Shown here: in pieces, positions 1 to 11,159 of the stretch | How the letters are laid out: every line of letters starts with the position of its first letter | Position numbering within the stretch: the first letter of the stretch is position 1 | Made by a program: the position numbers and the translations under genes | Notes under the pieces: model-generated | The model's input: the letters and a program-made list of their open reading frames with translations, nothing else | Databases searched by the model: none | Told to the model about the DNA's origin: nothing | Source: Euglena gracilis | Taxonomy: Eukaryota > Euglenida > Euglenophyceae > Euglenales | Length of the DNA stretch: 64,000 bases | Reading direction: 5' to 3' | NCBI GenBank assembly: GCA_039621445.1 | Contig: CP154954.1 | Location: 15,580,140-15,644,139, forward strand

Positions 1-114
1 CGGGCCCGATTTTGGGGGGGTCCCCGGACCCCCCCCCCCCCCCCCCCCCCCCCGGGGGGGTCCCGCGCCACCCTGGGTGGGTGGGGGGGGACCCCCCCTC
101 CCCCCCCCGGGGGT

Positions 115-320
115 CTTAAAAAGAAGCCTGATGGTGGGATTGGGCACAGGCTTCTTTTTAAGTCAAAGACCCCCCTGGGGGGGGATGGGTCTGGGGCTGG
201 ACCCCGCGGGGGGGGGTCCTGGGCCAGATGCCTGGTTATGGGTTTCGGCACGAAGTGCCAGAAATTCTTTGGGAAATGGCCTCAGACGGCGCGGTTTTTG
301 GGAGCCCCCCTCCCGCCTGG
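115..320. mobile_element. Adjacent inverted ends of two C/G-tract elements
   Basis: CTTAAAAAGAAGCCTG (115-130) and CAGGCTTCTTTTTAAG (147-162) form a 16-bp perfect inverted repeat around 16 bases. The first is the right end of one element and the second the left end of another whose interior (165-310) matches 16900-17070. The pair would fold into a stem. Outer ends of both elements were not found in the window. Confidence 0.5.
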
Positions 321-501
321 ATTTGTATCGACCATGCGGCAACGTTTGGGCAGCCACTGGCTCGTGGTTCTTGCGTGGACCCCTTTTCCAGGACGGAATT
401 TTGGTTGATTTTGGGGTTGCGAAGAAAGAACTTATTGGCCCTGACCACCAGCCCGGGGCAAATGCAACAAAATCGCATTGAGAGCGCAGGGCCCTGGCAA
501 C

Positions 502-553
502 GACCTTCGCCCGCCGCGATTCGATATCCCACGGCTGGGTCTGCCCACTTCTG
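502..553 (+). CDS. Gene 1 exon (N-terminal region, DLRPPRFDIPRLGL)
   Basis: Reads DLRPPRFDIPRLGLPTS. It is recognised because the same segment occurs at about 63847-63893 in gene 2, as DLRPSRFDIPRLGLHTS, while the sequence farther upstream of the two copies is unrelated, as expected of a conserved exon among diverged introns. CTG at 494-496 places a nonconventional 3' splice site at 502. The function of this segment is unknown. It would lie in the N-terminal sensor half. The 3' limit is approximate. Confidence 0.5.
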
Positions 554-3320
554 CCCCTGGTGGCAATGGGATTGGAAAGTCCCTGTGTCCTGGACTCAGA
601 CTGGTCAGCCGCATGGCCCAGCAATGTTCTTACTGTGTTATTATTTTTCAATCTTTTATTATGTTAGTTCATAATTATTATATTTTACATCATTATTGCA
701 TCATAGCATTATATTATTAATTATTATCCTAATATAATATCAGATTTTTTATTTTATTTTAGTATCATATTCTTTATTTCCAACCCTGAACCGAAATCCC
801 TGTTGTTGTTTTTTTTTCTGACAAACTTGTGACAAAAGTCTCTTCAAACTTCATGGTAAAGTTGTGATTCCATTTGGTTTCGCCTGAAATACTTTTCCCG
901 ACCAACATCATTGCATGTTTTCTTGCAAATTTCCGTTTACACCATTCGAAGCCGAAGGGAGTTATATGACTTGCACCGTGGAATAACCCCCCCCCCACCA
1001 GTCATAAACCCTCTCCGCTCCCTTTTTGTTCAAACCCAATCGAGGAAGATTACTTGGCAGGCTACTTGTCCAGTCAGAAGACCCCCAGGGTGGGGGGGAT
1101 GGGGGGGGTCCAGGGCCGGACCCCCCCCCCCCCCCGCCTGGCGGGGTCCTGCACCGGGCTGAATGGGTGGGGTGTGGGCCCCCCCTCCCCAGGGGTATTA
1201 AAAAGATGTCTGGTATTTGGCCCGTCTCTGATGTGGGCGGAGACATGGTTGTTTTTTTCGTTCTCTTCTCCAGCATGAGTTGTATTGGGACTTAGTGCCA
1301 TTTCAGGTGGCCATGTCCTGATGGTTCGGGAGTGGATACCATGTTTGTGTGTGCCAGTGCTGTCTTTGCCTGTGTCTGGAAGAGGGCAGGGGTGCCAGGC
1401 AGCCGCTTTCACTGGCCAGACTTTCACCGTAATGCAAGGCCACCCGGTGTTCTCCCAGGTGTCGGTGATCGGCAGTTTCCAGGACCCCACGGATGACCAG
1501 GCGCGATTTCCTCTTTTGATGAACGTCTCCGCAACCTTTCACACCTTCTTCTTTCAGGTGTGGAATTCGCCCTTTAACTGGTGATTTTTCGAATGGTGTT
1601 TGCAAATGCGTGTGTACCTGTCCCATCTTGAGGTTGCCATTTTTCCTGCTGGGGAGGTGTCACATGGTCCCTCTGACGTGCAAGGTGAGGTAGGTATAGT
1701 TGCATTCAGGTGTCAAAGTCAAGTTGACCACCTGGAGAATAAAAGCTGGGTCTCATTGGCGGGTCATATTGCGAGGGTGGGATGCAAACTCATTTCGTTT
1801 TTTGTGTTTTTGATATTGCCAAAATTTGTGGATTTTTTTGTATTCTTTCCCCTCTGGTTTATTGATTTTGAGAAATTCTGCACTTTGGCCCCGATTTTCC
1901 CCCTAGTTTTGTTAAAGCTTTGTCATTTGTGGCTTTTGCCCTCAAATTGCACATCTTTCGATCCAGGATGCTCCCAAAATCTACATAAAAAATGCATGAT
2001 GAAAATTTTTTTCCTGGAGAATGTGGAAACTTTTCGAAGTCTTCTCCTGCAGAAAAGAGCACATCCCCAGGCATTTTTGAAGGAATTTTCTGCATACTGT
2101 GTATGACCAGGTTATTCAATGGGGGCGGGTTTATGTATGGTGTCGAAGGAGGGTTTATGCCAAAGGGGTTGGCAAGAACCTCCCCCAGATTCCTCCAAAG
2201 GCCCAATGGTGTGATCTGAGGGGGCTGAGTAAGGGGAATATGGGACGATTGGATGGGGTTTGAGGCAAAATTACGAGTCTTGTTCCCTATCGACCCAATA
2301 CTCTCTACAAAAAGTCCCAAATTCACATCCGTTGAGCTTTTCTGACCTCAATGATACCCCAATGTCACTTTTTGGTCAAAATTCATTTTAGAAATCATTT
2401 TAGAAATAATAATTTGATTGGTTGCATCCATCTGATGACAGGAGCAGAGAAACATTCAAGAAAGTTTCCGACAGTGCACACTGTCCCAGTTGCATATACA
2501 TGTGCACAAACACATATGCAAATACAGTGACTGCTTGCAGTTGCCACCAGGGCGTTTTTTTTTTTAAACAACCCCCAGGGGGTCCAGCTCAGAGGCTGAA
2601 AAATTTGTGCTGGCTGGAATCAGGTTGCTGGCTGACCCTCCCGCGCCGCTAGAGGTCCCAGGCTGGAGCTGGGGCCGGCCCAAGGTCGAACTAGGTACCA
2701 AAAAATTGAAAGCGCAAAAAATGTCCAAAAAAACTGCCAATTATGCAAAAAAAAATATATTTTTGGCCCCAATTTTTCCAATCTCAACCTGACCCAATTT
2801 CGCGCATTTTTGACCAATTTTTTGGCCCATTTTTTTTGGTTTTCTTGCCCCCAGGGCAAGAAAACTTGACCCCACCCCCTGGGGGGGTCAGCCAGCAGCC
2901 TTTTTCCAGCCAGTTGCCTTCTTTCGGCCCTGAGATTTTTACTTCTTTATTTATTTATTTAGGTTTATTTATTTCCAGCCACTCTTCGGGTGGCTGCATG
3001 GTAATGGCTTTTTCACTTTCCGGGGCATAAAAAACCATCCTTTTTGAAAAGTCGCAACATCCGCCCCAAAAATTCATCGCCTGGCCCTTATTTGCACCCT
3101 TGGGGAGCTCAACCTGGCGAGGGGGGGGCTTTGTGTTTTTCTGGTTGGTGTTAGATTAGTAGCGTGGCAAAACGTTGCCAAATTTTTCACCTGTGGTCAT
3201 ATAAATCAGATTGTTGGTGGATTTTGAGGATTGTCTTTCGTCGCGCTGCATTTCTTTCAACACAAAGCAATGTGTCTGGTCACCCGTCCAAGGTTTCGCG
3301 TTGCCCCTGCCCCTGGTTCC

Positions 3321-3435
3321 TACATCCCCACTTTCTTTGTGACGTTCGTGGCGTTCTACAACAATTTCCTCAACAGCACCTCCGGGAACCGCACAGTGTA
3401 CAGCACCCCAATGGCGATGGCCGCCAACGAAAAGG
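3321..3435 (+). CDS. Gene 1 exon (extracellular region)
   Basis: Open frame beginning YIPTFFVTFVAFYNNF and continuing through an NSTSGNRTVYSTPMA segment to NEK. It has GC-rich third positions like the secure exons and unlike its flanks. CTG at 3313-3315 would put the 3' splice site at 3321. CAG at 3439-3441 would put the next intron at 3436, or GT at 3435 could serve as a conventional donor. The aromatic-rich start followed by a Y-S-T-P segment is compatible with a Cache-like extracellular sensor, but I do not claim a family assignment. Confidence 0.5.
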
Positions 3436-3684
3436 TGTCAGTTCTGGGCTGGGGCCGCCCTGAATTGTTCCGTTCTCTGTTTTTTTTGATTGCAACAGAT
3501 GAAAGAAGAAAGAAGCAAAAGAGAAGTTTTGTTTCCTGAAGGAAAAATATTATTTTCTTTTGGAGGAAACTCCTGTTCGTTGTATTACTTTTCACCTCTG
3601 TTTCCATCCCTTCCTCCAAATCCATCCTTGTTTCTTTATTTAAGAAAATCGAAGCCGCACTTTTTGACAGATGCATTTTTTTAG

Positions 3685-3797
3685 GGTTGCGGACAAAGTG
3701 TGGACCCACAAATCAACGTGACGCAGGTGGACCAGATCACAGGAAAGCCAACACGCTTGATTGCGTCTCAACCCGCTCCCTCTGCCTACTACGACAG
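3685..3797 (+). CDS. Gene 1 exon (extracellular, D..TG.P segment)
   Basis: Reads GCGQSVDPQINVTQ, then VDQITGKPTRL, and ends SAYYDR. A VD.-TG.P turn followed by a YD.R motif is typical of Cache-type sensor domains of membrane cyclases and chemoreceptors. A pyrimidine tract with TTTTTTTAG just upstream (acceptor at about 3683) suggests a conventional acceptor. CAG at 3796-3798 fits a nonconventional 5' splice site slightly upstream. Boundaries are approximate. Confidence 0.5.
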
Positions 3798-4368
3798 GCC
3801 CCACCCTCAAAGCCCATTTTTTTGGCCATGCTCATGCTTAAGATGGGGTGTGGGTACCCGGAGACCCTGGGATTTGTGTGTGATTCGAAGAATCTTAAAC
3901 AGAGGACCAAACCGTCAGAAAATGTATTTTTTCTGGTCAAAATATTCAAGGTGCCCAGCATATTCCACAGCTCAGGAATCGTGGCGGGTGGGGAAGTTGC
4001 ATTGTCGGAGTTGATGGCAAGAGAGCCCCCACAGAAGTGGCGAATCTATTTTTTTTACACCTCCAGGCCATGGATCCAGCCAGCCTCAAACCTCATCCGT
4101 ACCCGCACATTGTTGTTCGTTAAATTGGAGAAAATTCACGACAAACATCAGAGGTTTTTTTTTGGTCACACCTTCACACATTTACACATTTACACATATT
4201 TTCACACATTTATCGGGTTGCACATTTGCTCGTCCTCGTCTTCGATTTCTCAACTCCCTGCCCACGCCCCCCCCCCCCCCCCCCCCCCCGGGGCTCAGTC
4301 GTTGTCAGTGTGGCAACCCGCCCTTCCCCCTCCCCCCCAAGAGTGGCGCCGGGCCCCAAGCTGCCGCA

Positions 4369-4497
4369 GTGGGAGAACGGCTGGCTGCCGACGATGGCGT
4401 TCAACAAGTGGACGGGCCAAGTGGCACTGGTCCGCCGGCAGAGCACAGGGGCCGGCCCGTGGCATCCGTTCCCCCGGGGCTTGTGGCCCCTCATGGA
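4369..4497 (+). CDS. Gene 1 exon (extracellular, WENGWLP segment)
   Basis: Open frame reading WENGWLPTMAFNKWTGQ then VALVRRQSTGAGPW, with high-GC third positions. It follows the YYDR exon, as expected of the second half of a Cache-like domain, where a W...TG segment usually follows. CTG at 4361-4363 gives a nonconventional 3' splice site near 4369. The 3' end is not determined; a CAG at 4499-4501 is compatible. Confidence 0.4.
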
Positions 4498-4999
4498 ACC
4501 AGGATGCAAGGTGCTTAAAATTGATGTAAAAGGGCATTTTTTTTTGCTCTTTTACAATTTTGAGCCCTCTTTGGGGCCAGCACCCCCCGGGTTGGCCCCT
4601 AGGGGAAGGCACCCCATAGTACCCCATCTGACCCCCCCTTGGGGGGGTTGGGTTTGGGGGGTGCCTGCCCATAGCAGGCACCCCCCAAAACCCAAGCCGG
4701 AGTCGGAGGGGGTGCCTGCCCATAGCAGGCACCCCCTCCGACCCCGGCGCCAAAGGCGCCGGGGACACAGAAAAAGCCATTTTCAATAAAAATTTTCTGG
4801 GTCCCCACCGGAACCCCCGGAACCCCCCCCGGGGGTCTCACCACGCAGCAAACTGGGCCAGAAGCGAAGTTAGCGCCGGCCATAAACAGACAAGAAGCCT
4901 TAGTGCAACTAAGGGGGGGGGGGTGCCTGCCAGGGGCAGGCACCCTGTACCCCCCCCCCCCCGGTCGGTAAGCACAAGCCTGGGGTCAACCACCCCCCA

Positions 5000-5345
5000 C
5001 CACCTCTTCCCATTTTTCTGGTGGCACCAATTTTTGGACCCAAATTTTTTTTCCCCGCCGCCTTTGGCGCCAGGTGTACTTTGGACCCATTTTGGGACCC
5101 ATGTAGGACGCCTCAAAAACCCCCCAAAACCCCATTTTTCACACCTTCCAAAATTTCAACATTTTCTCAAGATTTTGATTTTGAGAGTATTTTTTGAAGC
5201 AAAAAAATGCCATTGAAAATCCAAAATTCAGTAAAATTTGATTGTGAAAATTTGGTTGTGAAAAATTGTGGTTTTCCATCAAAAAACCATGTGTTTGGGG
5301 TTCAATTTTCAGAAAAAAAATTCAAAAAGTTTCCCTGGCTTACAC
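5000..5345 (+). repeat. Dispersed A/T-rich repeat with TTTTCTCAA.ATTTTGATTTT, copy 1
   Basis: Shares with 6275-6735 and 43640-44135 the segments CACCTTCCAAAA, TTTTCTCAA.ATTTTGATTTT, GAAGCAAAA.AAATGCCATTG and AAAATCCAA. The three copies have the same order and orientation. Confidence 0.65.
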
Positions 5346-5404
5346 CCCCGTTTCCCCAAAATTGGTGAAAATGCTGTAGTGGGTGGTGGTCGACCCCCCA
5401 TCCC

Positions 5405-5640
5405 GGCTGGGATGTCACGGGAGGAAACGTCGTGGGAGGTTGGTTGGGTCGCGACCGGCTGCCGCCCAACCAAATTGTCATTTTGGTTGGGCCGCGGCCG
5501 GCTGCGGCCCAACCAAATCATTTTTTTGGGTTGGTCTGCGGCCGGCCGTGGCTGGCTGCGGCCGGCCGTGACCCAACCAAATCACTGTTGTTGGTTGGGC
5601 CGTGGCGACCCAACCTCCCACGAACCCACCTCCCATGACC
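5405..5640. repeat. Foldback repeat built of GGTTGGGCCGCGGCCGG units
   Basis: GTGGGAGGTTGGTTGGGTCGC (5430-5451 area) is inverted as GCGACCCAACCTCCCAC (5608-5624). Between them run four direct units of the type GGCCGGCTGCGGCCCAACCA, each self-complementary in part, so the stretch can fold into several nested stems. No ORF. It adjoins the GTCGTACGAC element. Confidence 0.6.
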
Positions 5641-5763
5641 TACCCCCCCCCCCCACCTCCCGGGTGGGTGGGTCGACCCCTCCCCCCACCAGGCCTTCCC
5701 GTTCTGCCCTGCCCCCCCCGGGTGGGTGGGTGGGTGGGTCCGGACCCCCTCCCCCCGCCTTGG

Positions 5764-6028
5764 GTCCTACCCCCCCCTCCCCTAGTCGTACGACCACCCC
5801 TCATTTACGACCACCCCCCGGTCACAGGTTGCAGGTCATGGGGGTGTTATGACCACCCCCCCGGTCACAGGTTGCAGGTTGCGAAAAATTTAACACCACC
5901 TTACCTATGACCGCCCCCTCAGTTACGACCACCCCCCGGTCACAGGTTGCAGGTTATGGGGGTGTTACGACCACCCCCCCTGGTCACAGGTTGCAGGAAC
6001 CCGGTCGTACGACTAGGGGAGGGGGGGG
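5764..6028. mobile_element. TA-flanked GTCGTACGAC element, copy 1
   Basis: Bounded by TACCCC...CCCTAGTCGTACGACC and its inverse GGTCGTACGACTAGGGG...GGTA. Inside are four direct copies of GGTCACAGGTTGCAGG, separated by GGGGGTGTTATGACCACC. A second copy at 20808-21071 shares this order base for base over most of its length. TA on both sides suggests a TA target duplication. Intronic. Confidence 0.75.
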
Positions 6029-6065
6029 GGTAAAAATCCCCCTGAGGGTCGGCCCCTGGGCCCAG

Positions 6066-6170
6066 TTCGCAGCCCAGAACGGGACGTGGATGCTGCTGAC
6101 GATCAACATCGCGGCGGCGACCCTCAGCGACCAGCTGCAGAGCGAGCTGGCCGGGTTCCCGGATGGCCAA
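6066..6170 (+). CDS. Gene 1 exon (extracellular, NGTWMLLTINIAAATLSDQL)
   Basis: Codes NGTWMLLTINIAAATLSDQL then QSELAGFPDGQ. A hydrophobic beta strand (WMLLTINI) followed by an amphipathic helix fits the end of an extracellular sensor subdomain, where a 'gvDi.l..L' pattern is usual. Codon use is strongly GC-ending. The acceptor is taken after CCCAG (6061-6065). The donor is either GTGCCC at 6171 or a nonconventional site just downstream at CAG 6180-6182. Confidence 0.55.
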
Positions 6171-6274
6171 GTGCCCCCTTCAGGAGTGCGAGGAAGGGAG
6201 ATACCCGCCCCCAGGGCAGAACGGGAATCGGCCAAACAACCAGGGTGGTGGGTGGGGGGTTCGACCACCCCTCC

Positions 6275-6735
6275 CCCACCACCTCTTCCCGTATTTCCGG
6301 AAGGACCAATTTTTTCGACCGAAATTTTTTTTCCCAAAATGTTTTTTTTTACCCATTTTGGGACCTTTCAAAAAACCCCCAAAACCCCATTTTTTACACC
6401 TTCCAAAAATTCAACGTTTTCTCAAAATTTTGATTTTGAGAGGTTTTTGAAGCAAAAAAATGCCATTGAAAATCCAAAAAAAATCGAAGACAAAAAATGT
6501 CAGTAATGTCAGTTTTGACTGTGCCAAAATTTGGTGCACTTTTTTTTTGACCTTCTTTTTTTTCCACCCCCCTCCTAAAAACTAGCAATTTTTAACCCTG
6601 AAATTGTTGAGATTTTTTTGTGAAAAAAATGTGGTTTTCCATCAAAAACCATGTACAGTATATGTAGTCATTTTTCAAAAAAAAATAAAAATTTTCACCA
6701 GCCAAAATCCCTGTTAACCCAAAATTTGCGAAAAT
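6275..6735 (+). repeat. Dispersed A/T-rich repeat, copy 2
   Basis: Second copy of the repeat described at 5000-5345, longer at the 3' side. It ends at AAAATGCTGTGGTGG, immediately followed by the first ATGT array. Confidence 0.65.
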
Positions 6736-6757
6736 GCTGTGGTGGGGGGGTTGTATG

Positions 6758-7066
6758 CATGCATGCATGTACGTACATACGTACGTATGTATGTATGTAT
6801 GTATGTATGTATGTATGTATGTATGTATGTGTATGTATGTATGTATGTATGTATGTATGTATGTATGTATGTATGTATGTATGTATGTATGTATGTATGT
6901 ATGTATGTATGTATGTATGTATGTATGTATGTATGTATGTATGTATGTATGTATGTATGTATGTATGTATGTATGTATGTATGTATGTATGTATGTATGT
7001 ATGTATGTATGTATGTATGTATGTCTGTATGTATGCATGTATGTATGTCTGTCTGTATGTATGTAC
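6758..7066. repeat. ATGT tetranucleotide microsatellite, array 1
   Basis: About 310 bases of ATGT repeats with a few variant units (ATGC, ACGT, GTGT, CTGT) concentrated at the ends. Read in any frame it gives a long open but meaningless MYVC/HTYI polypeptide. Confidence 0.97.
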
Positions 7067-7616
7067 CTCTCCCCCCCCAAGCCCAATGAACACCCTTGCA
7101 CAATGAACAGTGGTGTTCGGACCGTCTAGATTGTCACCAGATGCTTTTTTTTGTGTCGCCAAGGAAATATTCCTTTGTTGCTTGTCCTCTCCTTGCAGAT
7201 GAGTTCCTCCCAGTTTTCCTTCTTCAAAAATGGCCAAAAATGGCCTAAAATCGCGAAAAATGCCAAAGAAAATAGCAACTCTTTCAAAAAAATTGGCGCT
7301 TTCGTATAGTATACCTAGGAGGGGGCACTGAGACCCCAGCGGTGCCCAGCCTCCTCGCGGCGGGAGGGGGGGCAACGTGTCGAAAAGCATGGCAAACCGG
7401 GCGAGAAATTCTTTTGGTGGTAATGTTTGACCGTCTGAAAACAAACGGATATGCATATGCCGTTCATTGTTGAGCGATTGCACATGCACTGTTTATGCAC
7501 GTTTCAAGGCTACATTGAGAAGGTGACAGAATTAGTGTACACCCATTTCCAATGAACGCCCCCCGTTCGGACCGTCTACATTGTCACCTTAGTGTTCATT
7601 GGGCTGGGTGGGGGGG

Positions 7617-7773
7617 AGGTATGTATGTATGTATGTATGTATGTATGTATGTATGTATGTATGTATGTATGTATGTATGTATGTATGTATGTATGTATGT
7701 ATGTATGTATGTATGTATGTATGTATGTATGTATGTATGCATGCTTGCATGCATGCATATATGTATGTATGTA
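7617..7773. repeat. ATGT microsatellite, array 2
   Basis: About 155 bases of ATGT units ending in ATGC/TTGC variants. It is preceded by GAACGCC...GTTCGGACCGTCTA.ATTGTCACC, sequence also found at 7086-7140 next to array 1, so array plus flank are duplicated. Confidence 0.97.
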
Positions 7774-7895
7774 ACCCCCCCCCCCCAAATAATAAACCCC
7801 CCGGTTTATTATTTGGACACCCGAAGTCGGGGTCCAGGGGGGGTTTATTATTTGGGGGGGTTTATTATTTGGGGGGATTTATTATTTGGGCGGTT

Positions 7896-8372
7896 TATGT
7901 ATGTATGTATGTATGTATGTATGCATGTATGCATGCATGCATGTATGTATGTATGTATGTATGTATGTATGTATGTATGTATGTATGTATGTATGTATGT
8001 ATGTATGTATGTATGTATGTATGTATGTATGTATGTATGTATGTATGTATGTATGTATGTATGTATGTATGTATGTATGTATGTATGTATGTATGTATGT
8101 ATGTATGTATGTATGTATGTATGTATGTATGTATGTATGTATGTATGTATGTATGTATGTATGTATGTATGTATGTATGTATGTATGTATGGATGGATGT
8201 GTGTATGTATGTATGTATGTATGTATGTATGTATGTATGTATGTATGTATGTATGTATGTATGTATGTATGTATGTATGTATGTCTGTGTGTATGTACAA
8301 ATGTATGTATGTACGTACGTATGTATGTATGGATGGATGGATGGATGGATGGATGTATGTATGTATGTATGT
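7896..8372. repeat. ATGT microsatellite, array 3
   Basis: About 475 bases of ATGT units with short ATGG and ATGC blocks. It is separated from array 2 by four TTTATTATTTGG units (7788-7892) bounded by C- and G-tracts. Confidence 0.97.
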
Positions 8373-8775
8373 GTGCATATTTATGCCTATAAATATTATG
8401 TGTACATAAATAATAACACCAGAAGGTGAGTTTAATACCTGCTTTCTTGGGGTCACTTGCAGGAGACCGGCTTGTGCTTTTTTTCCGCCAGCCCAATGGC
8501 TACATGATAGCACCCAGCGCTGGCTTTATATTTTGCTGAGTGTGTGATGATGATATGGGGTTAGACAGCAAGGATTTGTAATCCGTGCTTTCCTCTAATG
8601 CCACCCGAATTATGCCATTGCTTGTTGGTGGTCTGAAATGACTCCCCTCGACAATATTCGACATTCAAGGGCGTTCAAGGGGGCTTGTGCCTTGAGTACT
8701 TCTGTTGCTACTTCGTAAATTTGTCAATTCACCGATGACACATTTTTATCATCCTGAGGGATACTATGAAACTAG

Positions 8776-9581
8776 CAGGGTTTTCTTAAGCCCGAGGGAC
8801 CCTACCTGCGGGGGGTTCAGCCATCCAGCACTTTTTTTCCAGCCAGCACCTCCCTTCCGGGCCAGGCTTGTGCTTAGTCGGGTGCCTACCCCACGGGGGG
8901 GGGTGGGTGCTAGGGGCAGGCACCCCATAGCACCCGATCCGACCCCCCCCCCCCGGGGGGGTAGGGTTTTGGGGGGTGCCTGCCCCTAGCAGGCACCCCC
9001 CTCCGACCCCGGCGCCGAAGGCGCCGGGGGCCCGGAAAAGGCCATTTTCAATGAAAATTTTCTGGGTCCGGCCCGGACCCCTATCCCCCCCGGGGGGGGG
9101 TGTGCCTGCTAGGGGCAGGCACCCTATAGCCCCCCCCCCCCCCCCCCCCCCGGTTGGTAAGCACAAGCATGTTCCGGGCTGCGGACCCCCCCCCCCCATC
9201 GGGGTCCGCTGAAATAAAGTTGTGTCCAGCCCGGCGAAGCCATACTCTACCGAAAATTTTTTGGCGCCGAAAGACTGGAAAAAGAAATTTTTGGCGCCGG
9301 ACTGGACCGAAAAGTGCCGAAAATTTTTGAAATGGAGTCAAGGATGGCCCAAAAATGGCCATTTTGGGTGGTTTTTGGGTTTTTGTCTCCTATTTTTGGC
9401 TGAAAAATGCCAACCCAGCTGGGCTTTTTTGGCATTTTTCGGGTGCCCACCGGGTCCAGCTCCCATACGGGTTCGAACCACCCCACCGGACCCCCCCGGG
9501 GGGTCCAGCCAGCACCTTTTTTCAACCCAGCACTTTTTTCCAGTCGGCCTCCCCCCCCCCCGGGTCTTTAAGAAAACCCCG
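8776..9581. mobile_element. Outer hAT-like non-autonomous element (host of the 8863-9171 insertion)
   Basis: The left end CAGGGTTTTCTTAAG (8776-8790) is inverted at the right end (CTTTAAGAAAACCCC, 9565-9579). Flanks GAAACTAG (left) and GAAATCAG (right) agree at six of eight bases and may be a decayed 8-bp duplication. The inside contains C- and G-tracts, a CCAGCCAGCACC motif repeated at both halves, and A/T-rich spacers with GGCCATTTTT. No coding capacity seen. Confidence 0.55.
8863..9171. mobile_element. hAT-like non-autonomous element with 8-bp TSD
   Basis: The ends are inverted: CAGGCTTGTGCTTA on the left and TAAGCACAAGCATG on the right, 13 of 14 bases matching. It is flanked by the perfect 8-bp direct repeat TTCCGGGC (8855-8862 and 9172-9179). 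An 8-bp target duplication with CA.GC ends is characteristic of hAT-type insertions. The inside holds no ORF, but two inverted TGCCTGCC..TAGCAGGCA-type hairpins and a GGCGC-CGAAG-GCGCC hairpin. It is nested in the larger element 8776-9581. Confidence 0.82.
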
Positions 9582-10089
9582 GGAAATCAGAATCTGGACA
9601 ATACCATTGCTTGCCGACTGGTGGGAGCGCTTCTGTTCATTTGAAACTACATTTGTACCTTCCTTCCCCGCTGCCCTCTACCCCCTCACCTGCTGTCTTG
9701 TCCTGACCTGTCTCCTCCCTTTGTACCCACTGAACTGTCTGCTAAGGATTTTTTTGAATTATTCTGTTTAAAAAACGACAATTTCCACAGTTAGAAAGAA
9801 ATTCTTTCCAGACATTTTTCCTTGCGTCTGGGTACAAGTTTCAAGAAAAAAACTTTTTTTTTCTCCAAGGTCAAAATAGTCAACTTTTTTTCCCCCAACC
9901 CGGACCCGGAAGTTCCCCCAACCCGAAACTGTCCTCCAACCTCTGTACTCGTTGGCCTGTCCTTACAGGGACCTGTCTCCCTCCTACCTCTGTACTCGCT
10001 GATTTGAGCGAAGCTTACCCCTGTGCAAAAGGGGGGGTCGAACCCCGCTAAATCGCAAGGCTGCCACGCTGTGTTGGGCTGTAAATCGG

Positions 10090-10765
10090 CCATATTCCGA
10101 TCTAGGCGCGGAGTTGCGTGGAAATCAAAATACTGTTAGATAGGGCATTGTCTGGGCTGCAATTTAGGTCTCCGCACATTTCCTTTGATTTTGCTTCATC
10201 TCCGCGATATTTTTAAAACATCAATTTTTGACCCCGAAAACGACCCAAAATGGTCCCAGAAACGGGCCAAAATTGGCCGAAAAAATGGCCACAACTCGGG
10301 CTACACAAAGAGTTGGGGAAAAAGTAAAGCATGGTTGGATTGGGCATTCCAAGGGCTTCCTTTTTGCTCTCTGGACATTTCGAGATATCTTGGAAAAATC
10401 GATTTTTTGAGCAAAAAAAAACGGTCCAAAACACACCCCACAATGGCCGTTTTGGGCCACAAAAGCGCACCGGAACACGGGCCAGGCGTGTCGGCGGCCA
10501 AAGCGGCGAATGGGGGGCGATAGAGGGCCTCTGGGGATACACTTTGTCAGCGGGACACTACCGGAGTTAATGAACATTTTCTCGAGATATTTTCGAAAAT
10601 TGAATTTTTGACCCATTTTTGGACCCGGCAAAACGACAGAGTCGGAAGAGGGGGGGCCAATCCTACCCCCCCTTCACGGCTGAATAACTCGGGCCTGGCA
10701 GGGAGTTGGGGGTCAAACGGAGGTGATTCGGAAACAAAAAATCCAGTTGCAGGCGACTGAAAGAA
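10090..10765 (-). repeat. Dispersed ATATCTCG repeat family, copy 1 (reverse)
   Basis: Reverse-complement copy of the sequence at 14093-14790. Shared landmarks: GGAAATCAAAATACTGTTAG at the left, a GCGCACCGG..CACGGGCCAGGCGTG block, and GTCAAACGGAGGTGATT at the right. The stretch of apparent protein similarity between the two strands at these loci is a by-product of this DNA repeat. Confidence 0.7.
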
Positions 10766-11159
10766 ATTCCGGGAACGGATCCAGGATCATGGTGATAATT
10801 TGCCAGTCAATTGAGGCACTTAAAATGCCCAATCTAACAGTATTTTGATTTCCCCGAAACTCCCCTAACCCGAGCTACGGCCATTTTCCGGCCAATTTTG
10901 GCCGTTTTGTTCAGTTTTGGCTCGTTTTGACCGTTTTCGGCCATTTTTGGTCAAAAAAAAGTCAAAAAAATCGAAAAATAACTCTTTTTTTTTTAGCCTG
11001 AAACTCTGTTTTTTGACCTCCTGGACCCGGAAAATTTTTTTTGAGCCTAAAATCAAAAGAAAATGAGCGTTTTACGATCCCCCCCCCCGGCGCCCCCTTT
11101 TTGTCCCAAAACCCATGGATTATGGGCCATTTCTGGGTCAAAACAACCAAAAAATCCAA

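Noticed and set aside
6651-8513. Long open frames of MYVC/HTYI type on both strands
   Set aside because: Pure translation of ATGT repeats. A 4-base repeat without stop codons is open in all frames.
9460-9485. tRNA-like GGTTCGAACC
   Set aside because: Only the T-loop-like word is present; no cloverleaf can be drawn in the flanking C/G-tract sequence.
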